NCBI RefSeq assembly: GCF_030161115.1
Contig: NZ_BSPQ01000016.1
Span: 1-64,000, forward strand
Length of the DNA stretch: 64,000 bases
From: Psychromonas marina
Lineage (GTDB): Bacteria; Pseudomonadota; Gammaproteobacteria; Enterobacterales; Psychromonadaceae
Reading direction: 5' to 3'
Part shown: piece after piece, positions 20,344 to 29,929 of the stretch
How the letters are laid out: each line of letters starts with the position of its first letter
Position numbering within the stretch: position 1 is the first letter of the stretch
Position numbers and translations under genes: made by a program
The notes under the pieces: generated by a model
Told to the model about the DNA's origin: nothing
Databases searched by the model: none
The model's input: the letters and a program-made list of their open reading frames with translations, nothing else

Positions 20344-22653
20344 ATGATTTCAACAAATTACAACCCAGTAAAAAGCAAAGTACTTGTTATTGACGAAGGG
20401 CTAGAAAAACTTGATACAGCCTTTGGACGTAATACTCAAATATTAGTAGACGAACTCACTAAACGTGATGTGTATGTCACTACGGCAGTAAGTGAAGAAG
20501 AAGCGATGGCGGCTATCGTTTCTGATGCTTCTATTCACGGTGTACTACTTAGCTGGGAATTAGTTGGTGAGACTATTGAGGGCAAACGCCCTGCAGCGGT
20601 TTTATTAGACGAGCTAGCACTACGTCATAAAAATATTCCAGTATTTTTAATGGCTAAAAACAGCGAACAAGTTAAAACTATCGATGAAAGCGTAATGACT
20701 AAAGTTGAAGAGTTTGTTTGGATGCTTGAAGATACTGCTGACTTTATCGCGGGTCGTTTAATCGCCTCTGTTGCTCGCTACCGTAGTCAACTTTTACCTC
20801 CTTTTGCTGCAGCTTTAGCAAAATACTCTCAATTACGTGAACACTCTTGGTCTGCGCCTGGTCATCAAGGTGGTGTAGCATTTACTAAACTGCCAGTAGG
20901 TCGTGCATTCTTTGACTTTTACGGTGAAAACCTATTCCGTACTGATATGGGTATCGAACGTGGTGCATTAGGTTCATTACTTGATCATACTGGCCCTGTT
21001 GCTGACAGCGAAAAATACGCAGCTAAAGTATTTGGTTCTGACCGTTCTTACAATGTAACAGGTGGGACATCAGCTTCTAACCGTACAATCATGCAAGCCT
21101 CTATGATTGAAGATGAAGTTGTTATCTGTGACCGTAACTGTCACAAGTCTATTGAACAAGGTCTGATGTTAACAGGTGCTCGTCCAGTTTACTTAGTACC
21201 GACGCGTAACCAATACGGCATTATCGGTCCTGTTCAAGCTGCTGAGATGTCACCTGAAAGCATCATCAACAAAATTGAAGCAAGTCCTTTAACTAAAAAC
21301 CTTGAAAATAAAACGCCTGTTTACTCTGTACTAACGAGCTGTACTTATGACGGTTTATGTTACAACGCAGTCGATGCTGAAACGATTTTAGGCAAAAGTA
21401 GCCCTAGAGTTCATATGGATGAAGCTTGGTTTGGTTACTCTCGTTTTAATCCAATCTACAAAGATCACGCAGCAATGCGTACCGATGAAGCTAGTTTTGC
21501 TGAAGATGCACCAACAGTATTTGCAACGCACTCAACGCATAAGTTGCTTGCTGCTCTTTCTCAAGCTTCTTACATTCATATCCGTGACGGTCGTGGTGCA
21601 ATTCCACATGATCAATTCAACCAGTCATACATGATGCACGCATCAACTTCACCACTTTACGCAATTGTAGCATCTAACGATATTGCAACTGCAATGATGG
21701 ATGGCGATGGCGGTACAATGTTAACTACTGATGCAATTAAAGAAGCTGTTAGCTTCCGTCAATCAGTTGCTAAAGCACACAAACGCCATAGCGATAATAA
21801 CGATTGGTTCTTTAAACCATGGAATGCGGAAACGGTTGTTGATCCAGCAACGGGTGAAAGCTTTGCATTTGAAGATGCACCATCTGAATTATTAGTTACT
21901 GAGCAAAAATGCTGGCGTTTAGACCCTAAAGCTAAATGGCATGGATTTAACGATCTTCAAGAGGATTGGGTAATGCTTGATCCTGTTAAAGTCAGTTTAT
22001 TAACACCAGGAATGAGTGAAGAGGGGGAGTTACAAGAAACGGGTATTCCAGCAGAAATCTTCACCGCTTATGCGTCACGTTTTGGTATCGTACCAACACG
22101 TACTACAGACTTCCAAGTGATGTTCTTGTTTAGTATTGGTGTAACTAAAGGTAAATGGGCAACGCTTATTAACACGTTATTATCATTTAAACGCCACTAC
22201 GATGAAAATGCACCACTTACTGAAGTATTACCAGAATTAGTAAGCAGTAACCCTGGGCGTTATGCAAACTTAGGCCTTAAAGATCTAGGTGATGAAATGT
22301 TTGAGTTCATTAAAAAACATGATCCAGGCCAAGCACTAAACAATGCTTACTCAACGATTCCTGAGCCAAAAATGACGCCACGTAAAGCGTTCCAAAAAAT
22401 GGTTCGTGGTGATATCGAGCTAGTACCAGCGGATAAATTAGCAGGCCGTATTGCAGCGAATGCAGTAATGCCTTACCCACCAGGTATCCCAATGATGATG
22501 TCAGGTGAAATGTTTGATGAAACTAACAGCCCACAAATTGAATATATGCTCAAACTAGGCCTTTGGGATGCTGCATTCCCTGGCTTTGAGCATGAAGTTG
22601 AAGGTGCTGAAATTGAAGATGGCGTTTACAACGTACTTTGTTTAACAGAGTAA
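20344..22653 (+). CDS. adiA: Orn/Lys/Arg decarboxylase (AdiA-like), probable arginine decarboxylase
   Basis: PLP-dependent decarboxylase of 769 residues (E. coli AdiA 756) expected to turn arginine into agmatine plus CO2. It follows E. coli AdiA closely: WMLEDTADFIAGR at the wing-linker junction, HSWSAPGHQGGVAFTK, the ENLFRTDMGIERGALGSLLD stretch, RNCHKSIEQGLMLTGA, the PLP lysine at about 400 in THSTHKLLAALSQASYIH, and the ending IEDGVYNVLCL. The wing domain (1-135) is of the receiver-like kind that builds decamers. It begins 85 bases after the first decarboxylase, with AGGA before the ATG, so the two are probably co-transcribed. The next gene resembles the putrescine/ornithine antiporter PotE rather than AdiC, so the substrate should be measured. 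Confidence 0.92.
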   Translation: MISTNYNPVKSKVLVIDEGLEKLDTAFGRNTQILVDELTKRDVYVTTAVSEEEAMAAIVSDASIHGVLLSWELVGETIEGKRPAAVLLDELALRHKNIPVFLMAKNSEQVKTIDESVMTKVEEFVWMLEDTADFIAGRLIASVARYRSQLLPPFAAALAKYSQLREHSWSAPGHQGGVAFTKLPVGRAFFDFYGENLFRTDMGIERGALGSLLDHTGPVADSEKYAAKVFGSDRSYNVTGGTSASNRTIMQASMIEDEVVICDRNCHKSIEQGLMLTGARPVYLVPTRNQYGIIGPVQAAEMSPESIINKIEASPLTKNLENKTPVYSVLTSCTYDGLCYNAVDAETILGKSSPRVHMDEAWFGYSRFNPIYKDHAAMRTDEASFAEDAPTVFATHSTHKLLAALSQASYIHIRDGRGAIPHDQFNQSYMMHASTSPLYAIVASNDIATAMMDGDGGTMLTTDAIKEAVSFRQSVAKAHKRHSDNNDWFFKPWNAETVVDPATGESFAFEDAPSELLVTEQKCWRLDPKAKWHGFNDLQEDWVMLDPVKVSLLTPGMSEEGELQETGIPAEIFTAYASRFGIVPTRTTDFQVMFLFSIGVTKGKWATLINTLLSFKRHYDENAPLTEVLPELVSSNPGRYANLGLKDLGDEMFEFIKKHDPGQALNNAYSTIPEPKMTPRKAFQKMVRGDIELVPADKLAGRIAANAVMPYPPGIPMMMSGEMFDETNSPQIEYMLKLGLWDAAFPGFEHEVEGAEIEDGVYNVLCLTE

Positions 22654-22808
22654 GCATCATTAAGGAATAAGTTTCTTGATAAACATTAAGTAGTTACCTC
22701 TTGATGATTGCAATCGAGAGGGCTACTTTTATCAGGATTACTGCCAATTAATTAGTTACTAAGCACCATCAGTGATTAACACTTATATTTTAACAAGAGA
22801 ATTTTTGT

Positions 22809-24152
22809 ATGGCTGATTCAAACAAAAAAATGTCGCTGGCAGGGTTAACCACCCTTGTAGCGGTAAATATGATGGGCTCGGGTATTATCATGTTACCTGC
22901 GACCATGGCACAAATCGGTGCTGTTTCACTACTCTCATGGGTAGTAACGGCAATTGGTTCAATGGCAATTGCTTACGCATTTGCTCAATTAGGTGTATTT
23001 TGTAACCGCTCAGGCGGTATGTCTGCCTACTCAGAAGAAGCACACGGTAAATCAAGTTTCTTCATGGCGTCATTCTTATATTGGCTATCGCTTGCGATTG
23101 GTAATGTAGCAATTGCGATTTCTGCTGTAGGTTATTTAACACCGTTTTTCCCATGGTTAGGTACTGGCGCAACCCCCCTGTTCGTTGGTGTAGTTGGACT
23201 AATTTGGGTTACAACGGTAGCTAATTTTGGTGGTCCAAAAATCACTGGTAACTTAGGTGCAATAAGTGTTTGGGGTGTGATCATTCCAGTAGCAGGCTTA
23301 GGTATCATTGGTTGGTTCTGGTTTGATAGCAGCGTATTTTCTGCGGCATGGAACCCAAACAACTATGCGATCAGCGATGCAATTGCACAAAGTATTCCAA
23401 TGACGTTATGGGCATTCTTAGGTATGGAATCAGCAGCACAAAACTCAGATGCAGTAGAGAACCCTAAGAAGAATGTACCACTAGCTTGTCTATTCGGTAC
23501 GTTAGGTGCGGCGGTTGTTTACATCCTATCTACAACAGTAATTCAAGGTATTGTACCAAATGCTGAATTAGCAACATCAACAGCACCGTTTGCTTATGTA
23601 TACGCACAAATGTTTACACCATTAGTAGGTAACATCATCATGGGCTTAGCGGTTATTGCTTGTGTTGGTTCACTATTAGGATGGCAGTTCACATTAGCAC
23701 AAACAGCTAAATTTACAGCTGAAGAGGGCATGTTCCCTAAAGTATTCTCTAAAGTAACAAAAGCGGGTGCACCAATTATCGGTATGGTGATTGCAGGTGT
23801 GATTCAAACCTTGTTGGCTGTGTCTACGATGTCTCCCGATGCCACCGCGCAGTTCAGTAAACTGGTTAACTTAGCGGCTGTTACTAATATCGTGCCTTAT
23901 ATCACTGCAATTTCAGCGTTAATTATTGTAATGCGTAAAGCAAACGTAACAGGTAAAGCGTTCAAACTTAATGTTGTAGTGATACTTATTGCGATTTCTT
24001 ACAGTGCTTATGCATTGTATGCATCAGGTATGGAAGCCGTGTTCGGCGGTATGGTTGTAATGATGCTGTCTTACCTACTATACGGATTTATTGCTTACCG
24101 TTTTGAAGATAAAAAAGAGCCTGAAAGCATTGCAGCGAATACAGACTCATAA
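22809..24152 (+). CDS. PotE-like basic amino acid/polyamine antiporter, copy 1
   Basis: Twelve-helix APC-superfamily antiporter of 447 residues, closest by eye to E. coli PotE (putrescine/ornithine), with VNMMGSGIIMLP at about 19-30, SWVVTAIGSMA, RSGGMSAYSEEA, WGVIIPVAGLGIIGWFWF (about 156-173), MTLWAFLGMESA near 200 and VENPKKNVPLA. Role: swap the decarboxylation product outside for fresh substrate inside across the inner membrane. It starts after AAGAGAA. It lies 155 bases behind the adiA-like gene and 118 bases before a binding-protein gene. A second copy at 25803-27146 differs by only about seven residues. Confidence 0.92.
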   Translation: MADSNKKMSLAGLTTLVAVNMMGSGIIMLPATMAQIGAVSLLSWVVTAIGSMAIAYAFAQLGVFCNRSGGMSAYSEEAHGKSSFFMASFLYWLSLAIGNVAIAISAVGYLTPFFPWLGTGATPLFVGVVGLIWVTTVANFGGPKITGNLGAISVWGVIIPVAGLGIIGWFWFDSSVFSAAWNPNNYAISDAIAQSIPMTLWAFLGMESAAQNSDAVENPKKNVPLACLFGTLGAAVVYILSTTVIQGIVPNAELATSTAPFAYVYAQMFTPLVGNIIMGLAVIACVGSLLGWQFTLAQTAKFTAEEGMFPKVFSKVTKAGAPIIGMVIAGVIQTLLAVSTMSPDATAQFSKLVNLAAVTNIVPYITAISALIIVMRKANVTGKAFKLNVVVILIAISYSAYALYASGMEAVFGGMVVMMLSYLLYGFIAYRFEDKKEPESIAANTDS

Positions 24153-24270
24153 ATAAAAAAGTAGCGATGGTAAATAATACTAAGTAATAGCATTTATTCA
24201 TCGCTATGACAGACAATCATAGCAATAACGACCACTATATTTATTGAATTTTAAGTAAGGAAATACCGTT

Positions 24271-25182
24271 ATGGTAAAAAATAAAATTTCGTCACTGAGT
24301 GCAGTTGCACTAACAGTGTTGATGATGGGGACAGCCCCATTGACGCAAGCCAATGAGCTTAGCAATACGCAACAAGATGGCCAGTTAAACTTTGGTTACA
24401 TCGTAGATGAAGCACCATATTCATCAGCAACAGATGGCACCAAGCCAACGGGGTTTGCTGTCGAGTTATGTGAAAAAGTGGAAGATACGATTAAAGCTGC
24501 GCATAACACGGTTGACCTAAAAGTCGTTTACACACCTGTAACCCTAGAAGAAGGCTTAAGCCAAGTGCAAAGCGGTGATCTTGATATGTTATGTGGTGCG
24601 GTAGTTGAGACATTATCTCGTCGCCAAATGGCTGATTTTTCAACACCTATTTCGGTGGGTGGGATTACAGCGTTGATTAATCAAGATGCTGATGCAACGC
24701 TTAAACGTGTGTTAGAAGGTGAGCAAGCGCATACGGGGCCAAGATGGCGTGCAACTGTAAATCAAGGTTTAGCAAATCATACTTATGCTGTACATGAAGG
24801 TACGGTAACGGAAGCGTGGGTACGTGACCAAATTAAGCAACTTGGTGTAGTAGCAACAGTTGTTACGGCTAAAACCAATGAGGAAGGTGTGAAATTGGTT
24901 TCAGAAGGTAAAGTAGATGCTTACTTTGCAGATAGAAGTGAAATCATCGCTGCGATCCATACATCTTCAATAACGAATGTTGAGTTATCACCACGAATTT
25001 ATGCTAAAGCAACAGAGCATTTAGTCATTGCTAAAGGTAATAGTGAACTACGTTTACTTGTTGATACTGTATTGAGTGATTTATATCAGTCAGATGATTT
25101 TGCGCCATTGCATAAAAAACATTTTGGCGATATGGGTCAAGCTGTTATCGATGAGTACCAAAACTATATCATCGCTAAATAA
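24271..25182 (+). CDS. Periplasmic amino-acid binding protein (SBP_bac_3 type), copy 1
   Basis: A 303-aa exported solute-binding protein of ABC-transporter family 3. The signal peptide (MVKNKISSLSAVALTVLMMG, then TAPLTQA, cleavage about residue 27) is followed by the two-lobe fold: FGYIVDEAPYS (about 42-52), GFAVELC, EGLSQVQSGDLDMLCGAV, ADFSTPIS, a hinge near GTVTEAWVRDQIK and VDAYFADR (near 220). Two cysteines in the first lobe may form a disulfide. There is no ABC permease or ATPase gene around; its partner seems to be the antiporter just upstream. It should bind a basic amino acid or polyamine in the periplasm, by inference from neighbours. It starts at an ATG after AAGGAAA. Confidence 0.87.
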   Translation: MVKNKISSLSAVALTVLMMGTAPLTQANELSNTQQDGQLNFGYIVDEAPYSSATDGTKPTGFAVELCEKVEDTIKAAHNTVDLKVVYTPVTLEEGLSQVQSGDLDMLCGAVVETLSRRQMADFSTPISVGGITALINQDADATLKRVLEGEQAHTGPRWRATVNQGLANHTYAVHEGTVTEAWVRDQIKQLGVVATVVTAKTNEEGVKLVSEGKVDAYFADRSEIIAAIHTSSITNVELSPRIYAKATEHLVIAKGNSELRLLVDTVLSDLYQSDDFAPLHKKHFGDMGQAVIDEYQNYIIAK

Positions 25183-25217
25183 TATATTATTAAGTGAATG
25201 AAAGTACATCATTTATT

Positions 25218-25262
25218 AGTTTGTTGTCTGCACTGATTTTCGTGCGGGTAACAAACTTTTTT
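25218..25262 (+). terminator. Rho-independent terminator after binding-protein copy 1
   Basis: A stem of about 16 bp with some G-U pairs runs from AGTTTGTT (25218-25225) to AACAAACT (25250-25257), closed by GCAC/GTGC and followed by six T. The rest of the gap to 25769 is AT-rich, without a gene; copy 2 therefore needs its own promoter there. Confidence 0.8.
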
Positions 25263-25802
25263 GCTTAGTTACAGTGGTATCTCTTTTGCAGCCTGCAGAG
25301 ATTTTATCGAATATACAATAAATTCCCCTTTTAACCTTTAATATTTATTTCTGCTAAATATCCCCCCAATAGACTTCGTCGCAATGCATCTAGATGCTCA
25401 GTTTCTGGTTATTTACATCCATTTAGATTAAGCCAATATTAAATTATTTTTATTTATTTTGATTAAATATTGAAACAAATTACGTTTGTCTTTTAATCTT
25501 AAGTTATTGAAATGTAGTGGTTATGTTGTTATTTTTGTCTGAGATGTGATTTAAAACTCTCATTTTAACTGTGTATAAGTGTTAATGAGGATGCGATCCT
25601 CTCAATGCGATTTATAACTGCTAATAAACCTACGTAATATGCCCCCATCGAAACCAAATTACACTTTTTGATAAATATTAGGCGCTTATATTTAAGGTTA
25701 TTGCAACCTGGATATGCTGTTTTTATCAAGCAGATTATAAACTCATAAATTACTGAATTTTAGACGTAATTAACACTTAAACTTTAACAAGAGAATTTTT
25801 GT

Positions 25803-27146
25803 ATGGCAGATTCAAACAAAAAAATGACGCTCGCAGGGTTAACTACCCTTGTAGCGGTAAATATGATGGGCTCGGGTATTATCATGCTACCTGCGACCAT
25901 GGCACAAATTGGTGCTGTTTCACTTCTATCATGGATCGTTACTGCGATCGGTTCAATGGCAATTGCGTATGCTTTTGCTCAATTAGGTGTCTTTTGTAAC
26001 CGCTCAGGTGGTATGTCTGCCTACTCAGAAGAAGCACACGGTAAATCAAGTTTCTTCATGGCGTCATTCTTATATTGGCTATCGCTTGCGATTGGTAATG
26101 TAGCGATTGCGATTTCTGCTGTAGGTTATTTAACGCCGTTTTTCCCATGGCTTGGTACTGGTGCAACACCACTTTTCGTTGGTGTAGTTGGACTAATTTG
26201 GGTAACGACATTAGCTAATTTCGGTGGTCCTAAAATCACCGGTAACCTTGGTGCTATCAGTGTATGGGGTGTGATTATCCCTGTTGCTGGCCTTGGTGTC
26301 ATTGGTTGGTTCTGGTTTGATAGCAGCGTATTTTCTGCGGCTTGGAATCCAAACAACTATGCGATAAGCGATGCAATTGCACAAAGTATCCCAATGACGT
26401 TATGGGCATTCTTAGGTATGGAATCAGCAGCACAAAACTCAGATGCTGTAGAGAACCCTAAAAAGAATGTACCCCTTGCTTGTTTATTCGGTACGTTAGG
26501 TGCAGCGGTTGTTTACATCCTATCTACAACAGTAATTCAAGGTATTGTACCAAATGCTGAATTAGCAACATCAACAGCACCTTTTGCTTATGTATATGCA
26601 CAAATGTTCAATCCACTAGTGGGTAACATCATCATGGGCTTAGCAGTTATTGCTTGTGTTGGTTCATTATTAGGATGGCAGTTCACACTAGCACAAACAG
26701 CTAAATTTACAGCTGAAGTGGGCATGTTCCCTAAAGTATTCTCTAAAGTAACAAAAGCGGGTGCACCAATTATCGGTATGGTGATTGCAGGTGTGATTCA
26801 AACCTTGTTGGCTGTGTCTACGATGTCTCCCGATGCCACCGCGCAGTTCAGTAAACTGGTTAACTTAGCGGCTGTTACTAATATCGTGCCTTATATCACT
26901 GCAATTTCAGCGTTAATTATTGTAATGCGTAAAGCAAATATCACAGGCAAAGCGTTCAAACTTAATGTTGTTGTGATACTTATTGCGATTTCTTACAGTG
27001 CTTATGCATTGTATGCATCCGGTATGGAAGCCGTGTTCGGCGGTATGGTTGTAATGATGCTGTCTTACCTACTATACGGATTTATTGCTTACCGTTTTGA
27101 AGATAAAAAAGAGCCTGAAAGCATTGCAGCGAATACAGACTCATAA
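25803..27146 (+). CDS. PotE-like basic amino acid/polyamine antiporter, copy 2
   Basis: A 447-aa APC antiporter nearly identical to the product of 22809-24152. By eye seven substitutions separate them, all conservative except a Glu to Val change in TAEEGMF/TAEVGMF and a Thr to Asn in QMFTPL/QMFNPL. The membrane topology and substrate motifs (NMMGSGIIMLP, FLGMESA) are unchanged, so both copies should carry the same substrates. It has the same AAGAGAA ribosome site. It follows a 620-base gap with a terminator, so it is expressed separately from the first unit or from its own promoter. Confidence 0.92.
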   Translation: MADSNKKMTLAGLTTLVAVNMMGSGIIMLPATMAQIGAVSLLSWIVTAIGSMAIAYAFAQLGVFCNRSGGMSAYSEEAHGKSSFFMASFLYWLSLAIGNVAIAISAVGYLTPFFPWLGTGATPLFVGVVGLIWVTTLANFGGPKITGNLGAISVWGVIIPVAGLGVIGWFWFDSSVFSAAWNPNNYAISDAIAQSIPMTLWAFLGMESAAQNSDAVENPKKNVPLACLFGTLGAAVVYILSTTVIQGIVPNAELATSTAPFAYVYAQMFNPLVGNIIMGLAVIACVGSLLGWQFTLAQTAKFTAEVGMFPKVFSKVTKAGAPIIGMVIAGVIQTLLAVSTMSPDATAQFSKLVNLAAVTNIVPYITAISALIIVMRKANITGKAFKLNVVVILIAISYSAYALYASGMEAVFGGMVVMMLSYLLYGFIAYRFEDKKEPESIAANTDS

Positions 27147-27264
27147 ATAAAAAAATAGCGATGGTAAATAATACTAAGTAATAACATTTATTCATCGCTA
27201 TGACAGACAATCATAGAAACAACGACCACTATATTTATTGAATTTTAAGTAAGGAAATACCGTT

Positions 27265-28173
27265 ATGGTAAAAAATAAAATTTCGTCACTGAGTGCAGTT
27301 GCACTAACAGTGTTGATGATGGGGACTGCCCCATTGACGCAAGCCAATGAGCTTAGCAATACGCAACAAGATGGCCAGTTAAACTTTGGTTACATCGTAG
27401 ATGAAGCACCATACTCATCAGTTGAAGGTAATACGCCTACTGGTTTTGCAGTTGAGTTATGTACAAAAGTAGAAGATAGCTTCAGAGCAGCGCATAACAC
27501 GATTGATACAAAGGTGGTTTACCACCCTGTAACAATTGAAGAAGGCTTAAGCCAAGTGCAAAGCGGTGATCTTGATATGTTATGTGGCGCAGTAGTTGAG
27601 ACGTTATCGCGTCGTCAAATAGCTGATTTCTCAACACCTATCTCTATGGGTGGAGTAAGTGCTGTAATTAATCAAGATGCAGATGCAGGTCTTAAACGCG
27701 TACTAGAAGGCGAACAAGCGCATAAGGGACCAAGATGGCGTGCAACCTTGAATCACGGTTTAGCAAATCATGCTTACGCTGTACATGAAGGTACAGTAAC
27801 CGAAGCTTGGGTACGTGATCAAATTAAACAACTGGGTGTAGTGGCAACTGTCACTGTGGTTAAAACTCATGAAGACGGTGTAAAACTTGTTTCTGAAGGT
27901 AAAGCTGATGCTTATTTTGCTGACCGTGCTGAACTGGCTACACAAGTACAAAAATCTGGGTTAGATAATGTTGAATTATCACACCAGGTTTATGATAAAG
28001 CTGCAGAGCGTTTAGCCATCACTAAAGGTAACGATGAATTACGTTTAATGGTTGATCAAGTATTGAGTAACTTATATCAATCAGATGAATTTGCTCCTCT
28101 TTACAAACAATACTTTGGTGAATTAACACCAGAGGTATTGAGTCAGTACCAAGGTTATATTATCGCAGAGTAA
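27265..28173 (+). CDS. Periplasmic amino-acid binding protein (SBP_bac_3 type), copy 2
   Basis: A 302-aa exported binding protein, paralog of 24271-25182. The first 52 residues, including the signal peptide, are identical to copy 1; from residue 53 (VEGNTPTG against ATDGTKPTG) the two drift apart to roughly 70 percent identity by eye. Pocket motifs such as SGDLDMLCGAVVETLSRRQ, ADFSTPIS and HEGTVTEAWVRDQIKQLG are kept. Many surface changes lie in the second lobe. It might have a shifted ligand preference from copy 1, while sharing the export signal. No ABC permease accompanies it. Confidence 0.87.
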   Translation: MVKNKISSLSAVALTVLMMGTAPLTQANELSNTQQDGQLNFGYIVDEAPYSSVEGNTPTGFAVELCTKVEDSFRAAHNTIDTKVVYHPVTIEEGLSQVQSGDLDMLCGAVVETLSRRQIADFSTPISMGGVSAVINQDADAGLKRVLEGEQAHKGPRWRATLNHGLANHAYAVHEGTVTEAWVRDQIKQLGVVATVTVVKTHEDGVKLVSEGKADAYFADRAELATQVQKSGLDNVELSHQVYDKAAERLAITKGNDELRLMVDQVLSNLYQSDEFAPLYKQYFGELTPEVLSQYQGYIIAE

Positions 28174-28191
28174 TCGCGATACAAATAAACG

Positions 28192-28231
28192 GCCTGTTGG
28201 TTATATCTTATGGTATCCAATGGGCTTTTTT
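28192..28231 (+). terminator. Rho-independent terminator after binding-protein copy 2
   Basis: GCCTGTTGG (28192-28200) pairs with CCAATGGGC (28217-28225) through two G-U pairs, followed by six T. Confidence 0.75.
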
Positions 28232-28423
28232 ATGCCTCCATTGTTTGTAATGGTCAGGCTATTTTTAAAGGGTATGGAATGTTATCGGCATTAATAACAT
28301 TGTTATTAATTGTTTGCTAACTCCATTAATCAATTTTTAATAAAACAACTTTCAATTATTTACGTAACCGAGTCTGAAATTGACTTAGAGTTATGTAACT
28401 AGTTCAATGTTTTCATATTAAAT

Positions 28424-28439
28424 TGTGACTAATGACACA
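28424..28439. promoter_or_regulatory. CRP-like site before the porin gene
   Basis: TGTGACTAATGACACA matches TGTGA-N6-TCACA at nine of ten positions. It is about 120 bases before the porin start. The remainder of this 380-base gap is AT-rich, with no gene. Confidence 0.5.
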
Positions 28440-28557
28440 CTTTACAGACGTAGTTTTAGTAATTTTGGTGTTTAAACGTACTTGAGTTCGCGTTTAACAC
28501 TAGATGTCGTATTTTTAAAATACAGAAAATTATTGTAAACAGAAAAGGAAAATGAAA

Positions 28558-29574
28558 ATGAAAATGAAATTTATCGCTATTGCAGTAGCAGCTACTCTTC
28601 CCGCAACATTTGTTTCAGCAGCAACAGTATACCAAGGTGATGACAGTGAGTTAAATATTGGGGGCCGAGCAGAGGTTCGTGGTAATTTTTCTGATAATAA
28701 CAAGACAGCAGACAATAACAGTACTTATGCAGATAACTCGCGTGTGCGTTTATCCGTTGATGGTACGCAAACGCTTTCTAATGAAGTGGCTTTTTTCGGA
28801 AAATATGAGTTTGAATTGACTGAAGCAGAGGACGGCTCTAGTGATGATATTGCAATCAATACACGTTACTTATACGCAGGTGTAGAAACAAACAGAGGTA
28901 ATATCTATTACGGTCATCAGAATAATGCCGTTACCTATTTAACAGACTTCACCGATATGGCTGAAACATACAGTGGTTACGTGAATGAATATACCGTATC
29001 AACTGCCGATAGAGCAAAAAATGTATTACGTTACGAAATTACCACTGAAGAAGGGTTTACCTTCCAAATTGATGGTAATTTTAATTCAGATAGTGAAAGC
29101 GCACAAAGCACCGGTTATGGTGCCGTTATTGCTTATCAAATCCCGGTTGGTTTAGAGATTGGTATTGGTTACGCAGCGAGTGATGAAACCTATGGTAATG
29201 GTAATGATACCGATACCTCCGATGCCTTTATTGCCGCTGCTAAATATACCAACGATAATGGGATCTGGGCTGCTGTGATGTATCAAGGTGGCAGTATCTC
29301 TTATGATGGAACTAAAGGCGCAAGCTATAATGCTGCAGAAGCATTCTTAGGTTACGCTTTTGGTGATAACGCAGTTAACTTCGGTTATAGCTACTTTTCT
29401 GCTGATGATCTTGATCAGTTAGATATTGATTTTGCTACGGTTGAGTATGCGCGTTATTTCGGCAGTGTGGCATTTTTTGGTAGCTACAAACTTAACTTTG
29501 TTGACGAAAATAAAGGCGGAGAAGGCGATAATGTTGAAGATGAAGTGATGCTAGGTATGCGTTACGGATTCTAG
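28558..29574 (+). CDS. Outer-membrane porin (general porin family)
   Basis: A beta-barrel porin letting small solutes across the outer membrane. With the ATG at 28558 it has 338 residues, typical of trimeric 16-strand porins. The signal peptide ends at TFVSA; the mature chain starts ATVYQGDDSELNIGGRAEV, the usual first strand. The barrel is rich in Gly/Tyr/Asn and acidic residues and ends in the obligatory C-terminal Phe (MRYGF). Three in-frame ATGs lie at 28552, 28558 and 28564; 28558 has the best distance from AAGGA, but 28552 is also possible. Its place between antiporter genes suggests that it feeds basic amino acids into the island; the acidic character of the chain agrees. Confidence 0.9.
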   Translation: MKMKFIAIAVAATLPATFVSAATVYQGDDSELNIGGRAEVRGNFSDNNKTADNNSTYADNSRVRLSVDGTQTLSNEVAFFGKYEFELTEAEDGSSDDIAINTRYLYAGVETNRGNIYYGHQNNAVTYLTDFTDMAETYSGYVNEYTVSTADRAKNVLRYEITTEEGFTFQIDGNFNSDSESAQSTGYGAVIAYQIPVGLEIGIGYAASDETYGNGNDTDTSDAFIAAAKYTNDNGIWAAVMYQGGSISYDGTKGASYNAAEAFLGYAFGDNAVNFGYSYFSADDLDQLDIDFATVEYARYFGSVAFFGSYKLNFVDENKGGEGDNVEDEVMLGMRYGF

Positions 29575-29588
29575 TTTTCATTTTCATG

Positions 29589-29625
29589 ATGTAGCGCTAG
29601 CACATTGTGTTATCGCTACATTTTT
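29589..29625 (+). terminator. Rho-independent terminator of the porin gene
   Basis: ATGTAGCG (29589-29596) pairs with CGCTACAT (29614-29621), followed by T residues. The gap to 29929 contains AT-rich promoter-like DNA and no gene. Confidence 0.8.
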
Positions 29626-29929
29626 CAGCATTCAACATAGTGATTCTATGCTGGTGGCTGAAACAATACTATGTAGTTCCGTGTTAATAACCACCCTTAA
29701 GAGTAGAGCCTGTAATAAACCCCTATATCATCTTCATCCTGACTGGAAAATGTAATTAAATATCCTCGTGAGTTTATAATTACAGTCGCCAACTGTGCAC
29801 CTTTTCAGTGTAAACCAGAAGATATTAGTAATGATAATGACAGCTCTATAAACGTAGATAAAAATAAATTTTTTGAGTTGTCCTTTTTGTCACTCAAGGT
29901 TTGTGTATTTAAATGATTAGGTGAGAAAA

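Larger units (their letters stand above)
22773..25182 (+). repeat. Tandem duplication unit 1 (antiporter plus binding protein)
   Basis: This unit matches 25770-28173 at an offset of about 2994 bases. Similarity starts in the leader (ATTAACACTTA... before the ATG), runs through the antiporter gene and the 118-base spacer, and stays near-identical over the first 52 codons of the binding protein. After that it drops. A stretch of about 218 bases (23726-23943) looks fully identical in both. Confidence 0.9.
25770..28173 (+). repeat. Tandem duplication unit 2 (antiporter plus binding protein)
   Basis: Second copy of the unit described for 22773-25182. Spacer and antiporter are almost unchanged, while the mature part of the binding protein has diverged. 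Confidence 0.9.

Noticed and set aside
27265-28173. Assembly artefact as the cause of the duplicated antiporter/binding-protein unit
   Set aside because: The copies differ at many positions, especially in the binding proteins, and have different flanks, so both are real.
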